A stretch of 10,344 nucleotides of DNA from an uncultured Oscillochloris sp. (GTDB lineage: Bacteria; Chloroflexota; Chloroflexia; Chloroflexales; Chloroflexaceae). The DNA lies in NCBI GenBank assembly GCA_903877945.1, contig CAIRFY010000345.1, positions 1-10,344 of the forward strand, given 5' to 3'. The notes below the pieces were generated by a model. It had not been told where the DNA came from. It saw only the letters and a list, made by a program, of their open reading frames with translations, and searched no databases. The translations under genes and the position numbers were made by a program. Position 1 is the first letter of the stretch. Each line of letters starts with the position of its first letter. Shown here in pieces: positions 6,578 through 10,344 of the stretch.

Positions 6578-7500
6578 ATCTCGACATCGCTTTCATCCGA
6601 CCTGGATGGGGTGATGGGTACAACAAACTTCCCTCGACCCTGGGTAGCCTCAACCCGGCGGATTGGTCGTGGGAACGGGTCAATCAAGTGTTGCAACTCC
6701 CACCCTGGCGGCACATCATCGTGAAAACGATAGACCGCGAAGACGTTTTGCTGCTTGGGATCGTCGGGCAACGTTCGCCCGATCTGATACACCATTGATA
6801 CCGCAGTGCCCTCCGATTCGATGCGATTGCGGCTCACGAGCGATGCTGCGTGGTCGAGTTGAGGGGCACCGAGTGGGTTGGCAAAAATAAGCATGGGTCG
6901 TTGACGGTTAAGGCCGTCCGCATATGAGCCCATGCCGAGACCTTTCTTTCGCTGACCAGTGATACTCAGATAGAACTCGAAGTCGGTATTGAGCGCATCA
7001 CCATCGCAGAGCGCCATTGCCGTGAGTTTGTAGGCATCTGGGCCGGCAGATTCCTGGCAGACAAACAAATAGAAGCCGGGAATATCAAGGACGGTTTGTG
7101 TCTGATCATAGACGCGCATCGTGCCGCATGGTGGTGTGGTGTTGTAGTCCAATCCTGTTGAGCGGGCAACTTGGCCACTCGCGGCGCGTTCCAATTTTTT
7201 GACCTCAATGCCAACGATTCGTGAGAGATCTACGCGTAGTCGACGGCGGCTGGTCTGGATGCATGAATCTGGGCGAAACACCACCATATCAGGGCTTGTG
7301 AGCGGCCCCGGTGCGCGATGGCATGTGGCATCTTGTAGATCTGCGTGCAGGATGCCCGCAATATATTCATCGAGCGGGTCATCCTGTGTATTGCGCTTCG
7401 CACGGAGGCCAAATGGTATGGGGGTGCCGTCGTTAGCAAAAAAGGCAGTGCGTAAGATGAGAAAGACTTCTAGGGTCAGATCGCTCAGAGACATAGGCAT
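6574..7500 (-). CDS. PD-(D/E)XK restriction endonuclease, likely Type II
   Basis: 308 aa. The arrangement PD at 70-71 (LTSPDMVVF), then 27 residues later E99-V-K101 inside VGIEVKKLERA, is the canonical metal-binding and catalytic core of PD-(D/E)XK nucleases. A distinctive block follows at 116-132 (GLDYNTTPPCGTMRVYD), then LDIPGFYLFVCQE as a likely core strand. The N-terminus (LTLEVFLILRTAFF) reads as a helix. I do not recognise the subfamily or target site. Pairing in a 4-nt overlap with a DNA methyltransferase is the main support for restriction. It is the first gene of the pair, so both come from one mRNA starting near 7551. The ATG at 7500 has no Shine-Dalgarno; the ATG at 7494 (M3) is an equal alternative. 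Poor ribosome binding may keep nuclease levels low. An alternative role is a defence nuclease of another kind, such as a methyl-directed one. Confidence 0.8.
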   Translation of the reverse strand: MPMSLSDLTLEVFLILRTAFFANDGTPIPFGLRAKRNTQDDPLDEYIAGILHADLQDATCHRAPGPLTSPDMVVFRPDSCIQTSRRRLRVDLSRIVGIEVKKLERAASGQVARSTGLDYNTTPPCGTMRVYDQTQTVLDIPGFYLFVCQESAGPDAYKLTAMALCDGDALNTDFEFYLSITGQRKKGLGMGSYADGLNRQRPMLIFANPLGAPQLDHAASLVSRNRIESEGTAVSMVYQIGRTLPDDPKQQNVFAVYRFHDDVPPGWELQHLIDPFPRPIRRVEATQGRGKFVVPITPSRSDESDVEI

Positions 7501-7557
7501 GATTGGTGAAGGCTCATCATGGGCACATTGGATGTCGGAGGGTACTACTCACACCGC

Positions 7558-7585
7558 ATCATACGCGAGATAAATGCTACGACAA
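7558..7585 (-). promoter_or_regulatory. Sigma-70-type promoter of the restriction-modification pair
   Basis: Read on the minus strand: TTGTCG (7580-7585), a 16-bp spacer, TATGAT (7558-7563). Transcription should begin near 7551, giving a leader of about 50 nt before the nuclease ATG. The leader holds a tiny out-of-frame ATG (ATG TGC CCA TGA) that could reduce nuclease translation. The -35 box lies inside the dispersed 13-mer described for 7581-7593. No operator-like palindrome or controller gene is evident. Confidence 0.65.
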
Positions 7586-7672
7586 GGTTTCAGGTGCCAG
7601 GTTTCAGGTTTACGGTTTGGCGAGGATGCGAGGATGCGACGAGGCGATGCTATCGCATCCTCGCGTCCTCGC
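7581..7672. repeat. Composite repeat: AGGTTTCAGGT direct repeats plus GCGAGGAT hairpin
   Basis: GACAAGGTTTCAG (7581-7593) starts the element. AGGTTTCAGGT occurs twice, at 7585-7595 and 7599-7609. From 7620 two GCGAGGAT octamers lead into an inverted repeat with arms 7620-7639 and 7653-7672 (19 of 20 complementary, 13-nt loop). It lies between the end of the MBL-fold gene and the nuclease promoter, both leftward, so the hairpin may end the pepA operon. The composition and spacing mirror the locus at 1-196 in opposite orientation. Confidence 0.85.
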
Positions 7673-7715
7673 GTCTCCGCCACACTGTAAAGCTGTTCTG
7701 AACCATGTCGTAGGG

Positions 7716-8624
7716 CTACAACTCGATCTCCAGCCCCTCGTAGGCAGCCTGGGTTGCAGAGAAGATCTGCTGGGCCTCGCGTTCGATCTGCGCAATCTTG
7801 GCGTCGTCGTAGCGCGGCTCGTGGTGGAAAAGAACCAGCCGACGGGCGTTGGCCATCTTCGCCACAGCGCAGGCCATCTCCGGGGTGCTATGACCCCAGC
7901 CCTGCTTGCCCGCATAGTCATCGGCGGTGTACTGGGCGTCGTGGATGATCAGGTCGGTATCGCTGGCGAAGTGAACGAGGCGCCGATCACTTTCGATATA
8001 GCCCTCGGTATCACTGGCGAAGACCAGTGATCGGTTGTGCCACTCGATCCGGTAGATATAGGTACCGCTGCGCGGATGGGCGTAGCTCTTATGGATGCGT
8101 ACCCGCAACGTATCGGGGCCAGTAACGATCTGCTCGTGGTAGATATTGAGGATACGTGGCTCGCTACCCGGCCCGTCGATCAGCACCGTCTCCGTCTCAC
8201 GCAAGCTGCGCACCACCTTGAGCGAGGGCAGGTCGTGAAGGCTCACGGGGAAACTGGGCGGCAGCACTGCGTGGTTCAACGAATCCTCCAAATCCTCCTC
8301 GAAGGTGCGCGGCCCGAGGATATACAGCACACTGGTGCCGATGTAGGCCGGGGGGAAGTAGGGAAACCCCTGGGTATGATCGTGGTGCATGTGCGTGAGC
8401 AGCAGCGTCGCACGGATGGGCGCGCCGCCCTGCTCCCGTGCCCGCCGCAGCAGATCGTAGCCGAGGTTGATAATCCCTGTGCCGGCATCGATGATCAGGG
8501 TATGCGGGCCGGCCTGAACCTCGACACAGGTGGTGTTGCCTCCATAGCGCACGGTGGTGGGGCCGGGCACCGGAAAACTGCCGCGCGTACCCCAGAAACG
8601 TACGAGAAATGCGTCATTATTCAT
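7716..8624 (-). CDS. MBL-fold metallo-hydrolase (RNase Z/phosphodiesterase-like)
   Basis: 302 aa. A two-metal beta-lactamase-fold hydrolase. The N-terminal VRFWGTRGSFPVPGP and YGGNTTCVEV open the fold. The metal motif HMHHDH (H78, H80, D82, H83) is intact, followed by H183 in YAHPRSGTYIYRI, D205 in VFASDTEGY, H245 in GHST and H267 or H268 in VLFHHEP. The WGTRGS/YGGNT start groups it with the COG1235-type phosphodiesterase-like enzymes rather than with beta-lactamases or glyoxalases. The substrate (a cyclic nucleotide, phosphonate or RNA end) is not determined. No signal peptide is seen, so it is cytoplasmic. The ATG at 8624 has GAGG in its leader. It lies 22 bp after pepA and is probably its operon partner; no functional link is known to me. 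Confidence 0.88.
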   Translation of the reverse strand: MNNDAFLVRFWGTRGSFPVPGPTTVRYGGNTTCVEVQAGPHTLIIDAGTGIINLGYDLLRRAREQGGAPIRATLLLTHMHHDHTQGFPYFPPAYIGTSVLYILGPRTFEEDLEDSLNHAVLPPSFPVSLHDLPSLKVVRSLRETETVLIDGPGSEPRILNIYHEQIVTGPDTLRVRIHKSYAHPRSGTYIYRIEWHNRSLVFASDTEGYIESDRRLVHFASDTDLIIHDAQYTADDYAGKQGWGHSTPEMACAVAKMANARRLVLFHHEPRYDDAKIAQIEREAQQIFSATQAAYEGLEIEL

Positions 8625-8646
8625 CCGGAGCCTCGTTCCCTATTGC

Positions 8647-10101
8647 CTACTCCACATACCCACGCAGCAACTGAACGAGCAGACGCACGCCAATCCCGGT
8701 GGCACCCTTTGTGTAATAGGGGCGAGTCGCCCGCTCGACCCAGGCCGTCCCGGCGATGTCGAGGTGGATCCAGGGGTAGTCACCCACAAAACTAGCCAGG
8801 AATCCGCCCGCCGAGATCGCGCCGCCGTAGCGCCCGCCGGTGTTTTTCAGGTCGGCGATGTCGCTCTTCATCATGTCGCGGTACTCGTCCCACAGGGGCA
8901 GTTGCCAGACGCGCTCAGCCGTCACCTCACCGGCCCGGCTCAGCCGGTCGGCCAACTCCTGACTGGTGCCCATCATGCCGGTGGCGTGGGGGCCGAGGGC
9001 CACCATAATCGCCCCGGTGAGGGTGGCTAGGTCAATAATCGCCGTCGGATTGTAGCGCTGGGCGTAGAAGAGTCCGTCGGCCAGAACGATCCGGCCCTCG
9101 GCGTCAGTGTTCAGCACCTCAATCGTCTTGCCGCTCAGGGTGCCGATAATATCGCCGGGCTTGTAGGCATTGGAACTAGGCATATTCTCGGCTGAGCAGA
9201 TGATGCCGACGACATGCAAGGGCAACTTCAGCTCGCCTACGACCTGCATTGCGCCGAGAACCGCCGCCGCGCCGCCCATGTCCATCTTCATCTCGTCCAT
9301 CTTGTCGGCGGGCTTGATGCTGATGCCACCGGTGTCGAAGGTGATGCCCTTGCCTACCAGGCAGATCGTGGGCGTGCCCTCGGCGGCGCTGCCATGCTCG
9401 ATCACCATAAAGCGCGGCTCCTGGGCCGAACCCTGGCCCACGGCGAGGATGCCGTGGAAACCTTGCGCAGTGAGTTGCGCCTTGTCGAGTACCGTCACCG
9501 CAAAGCCATAGCGCTCACCAAGGACGAGTGCCGTCTCGCCGAGTACCGTGGGGGTGATGGCGTTGCCGGGGCCGTTGACCAGATCGCGGGCGAGGGTAAC
9601 GCCGCCCGCAATAGATAGGCCGACAAGAGCGCCGGCCTGAGTCGCATCGGCGGCAGAACCCACATACAAGGTCGCCGACGTCACATTCACAAGCTCGTGC
9701 GGGTCAGTTTTATAGCGCAGATAGTGGTAGAGTCCCAGCTTAGCACCCTCCGCGAACGCCTGCCCAACAACGGCGGGGTCCAAGGCCAGGTTGGTGGGCA
9801 GGGCCAAGGCGAACGAGGTTGCCTTCAGATCCTGGGCCTTCTGGGCAGCGAGCGCCGCTGTCTGGCGCACCGTCTCCGCCGAAAGTAACCCGGCTTTGCC
9901 CAGGCCGATGAGGAGCAGCCGACGCGGGGCGATGGCACCACGCGGGTAGATCAGCAGTGATTGCTTGGCTAGACCGCGAAAGTCATCGGGTTCCAGCAGC
10001 CTGGCGACAGACATGGGCAGCGGAGAATCCTCAATCACTGCCAATACTGCCAGGTCGGCAGACTCGCGTAGCATATCCCCGACACGAACCGTGATCTGCA
10101 T
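8647..10101 (-). CDS. pepA: Leucyl aminopeptidase (M17 family)
   Basis: 484 aa, the normal family length. A cytoplasmic hexameric two-metal exopeptidase that releases N-terminal residues, mainly leucine, during peptide turnover. All key residues are visible: K251, D256 (KGITFDTGG), catalytic K263, D274 (MKMDMGGAA), D333 and E335 with R337 in the family signature NTDAEGR. Each lies one residue after its counterpart in bovine lens enzyme (K250, D255, K262, D273, D332, E334, R336) and 19 before those of E. coli PepA, so the catalytic domain has no insertions. The N-terminal domain (1-160) is less conserved, as usual. The start at 10101 is chosen over the upstream in-frame ATG at 10212 because GAAGGGA sits 6-8 nt before it and the promoter lies between the two. 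E. coli PepA also binds DNA in Xer recombination; nothing here tests that. Confidence 0.96.
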   Translation of the reverse strand: MQITVRVGDMLRESADLAVLAVIEDSPLPMSVARLLEPDDFRGLAKQSLLIYPRGAIAPRRLLLIGLGKAGLLSAETVRQTAALAAQKAQDLKATSFALALPTNLALDPAVVGQAFAEGAKLGLYHYLRYKTDPHELVNVTSATLYVGSAADATQAGALVGLSIAGGVTLARDLVNGPGNAITPTVLGETALVLGERYGFAVTVLDKAQLTAQGFHGILAVGQGSAQEPRFMVIEHGSAAEGTPTICLVGKGITFDTGGISIKPADKMDEMKMDMGGAAAVLGAMQVVGELKLPLHVVGIICSAENMPSSNAYKPGDIIGTLSGKTIEVLNTDAEGRIVLADGLFYAQRYNPTAIIDLATLTGAIMVALGPHATGMMGTSQELADRLSRAGEVTAERVWQLPLWDEYRDMMKSDIADLKNTGGRYGGAISAGGFLASFVGDYPWIHLDIAGTAWVERATRPYYTKGATGIGVRLLVQLLRGYVE

Positions 10102-10183
10102 AACATTCCCTTCGCACACATTGAGTGACGTATGTGGGTATCGAGAACCCTGTACGAGCAACCATCGGAACATAACTGCGTAC

Positions 10184-10212
10184 ATTCTACGCCGCGCCCA
10201 TGGGAACGTCAA
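10184..10212 (-). promoter_or_regulatory. Sigma-70-type promoter of the pepA operon
   Basis: Minus strand TTGACG (10207-10212), a 17-bp spacer, TAGAAT (10184-10189). The predicted transcript begins near 10176, giving a leader of about 75 nt that carries the GAAGGGA ribosome binding site before 10101. Both boxes match the consensus at 5 of 6 positions with ideal spacing. Confidence 0.7.
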
Positions 10213-10254
10213 ACGCGCCGCCGGTACCTATCGGGGCATGAGCAAAGTCAGCTC

Positions 10255-10344
10255 CGGCCCCCTCACCCCCTGCCCCTCTCCCCGTGAGGGAGAGGGGAGT
10301 TTCTTCATCAGGATGCGCTCGGCTCCCCCTCTCCCGTTCAGGGA
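10255..10344. repeat. C/G-rich dispersed palindromic repeat, cut by the window edge
   Basis: A CCCCCTCACCCCCTGCCCCTCTCCC-type block leads into a hairpin with 10-bp arms CCCCTCTCCC/GGGAGAGGGG (10273-10282 and 10288-10297, loop CGTGA). TTTCTTC follows, so it could terminate rightward transcription. A second copy of the CCCCCTCTCCCGTTCAGGGA element starts at 10325 and runs out of the window. Repeats of this wording are widespread between genes in Chloroflexota and several other phyla. It lies behind the pepA promoter. Confidence 0.85.

Noticed and set aside
4448..7500. A larger defence island such as DISARM or BREX
   Set aside because: No helicase, ATPase, phospholipase D or PglZ-like gene is present; both neighbours are ordinary genes.
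8037..8795. 252-aa rightward frame over the MBL-fold gene and the end of pepA
   Set aside because: It is antisense to two genes with complete catalytic motifs and has no family features of its own.

Overview
The window reads like a chromosomal segment of a filamentous anoxygenic phototroph-type Chloroflexota (Chloroflexales; Roseiflexus/Chloroflexus/Oscillochloris-like). This is inferred from the high GC, from short G+C-rich and TGCAAAA-type repeats between genes, and from the protein types. No marker gene fixes the genus. I see eight protein-coding genes, no RNA genes and no CRISPR array.

Left part (1-1077): a (G/T)-variant octamer array that is itself duplicated as a 64-bp block. It is followed by a 25-bp near-perfect hairpin that ends a leftward gene for a sigma-70-like (ECF-type) transcription factor. 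After a 545-bp stretch without a convincing gene comes a rightward group (1623-4274): a small four-helix membrane protein with an apparently leaderless start, a zinc-ribbon SAM-dependent methyltransferase, and 1 bp later a GT4 glycosyltransferase. The last two are probably co-translated and look like a cell-surface or exopolysaccharide modification pair.

Middle (4448-7500): a leftward two-gene module of lower GC than its surroundings. A PD-(D/E)XK nuclease (PD 70-71, EVK 99-101) comes first and overlaps by 4 nt a 709-aa zinc-ribbon DNA methyltransferase (DPFMGSG, DPPF, four CxxC pairs). I read this as a compact restriction-modification system, nuclease first, with its own sigma-70 promoter and no visible controller gene. 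It is the best candidate for something not well described.

Right part (7716-10101): a leftward housekeeping pair, leucyl aminopeptidase pepA followed 22 bp later by an MBL-fold hydrolase, driven by a good sigma-70 promoter. Beyond it, up to 10344, lies a C/G-rich dispersed palindrome.

Across the window several different short-repeat families sit exactly at gene borders. Two loci 7.4 kb apart (1-196 and 7581-7672) share one architecture: GACAAGGTTTCAG, a 25-26 bp spacer, then GCGAGGNN octamers, in opposite orientations. At the second locus the 13-mer also carries the -35 element of the restriction-modification promoter.
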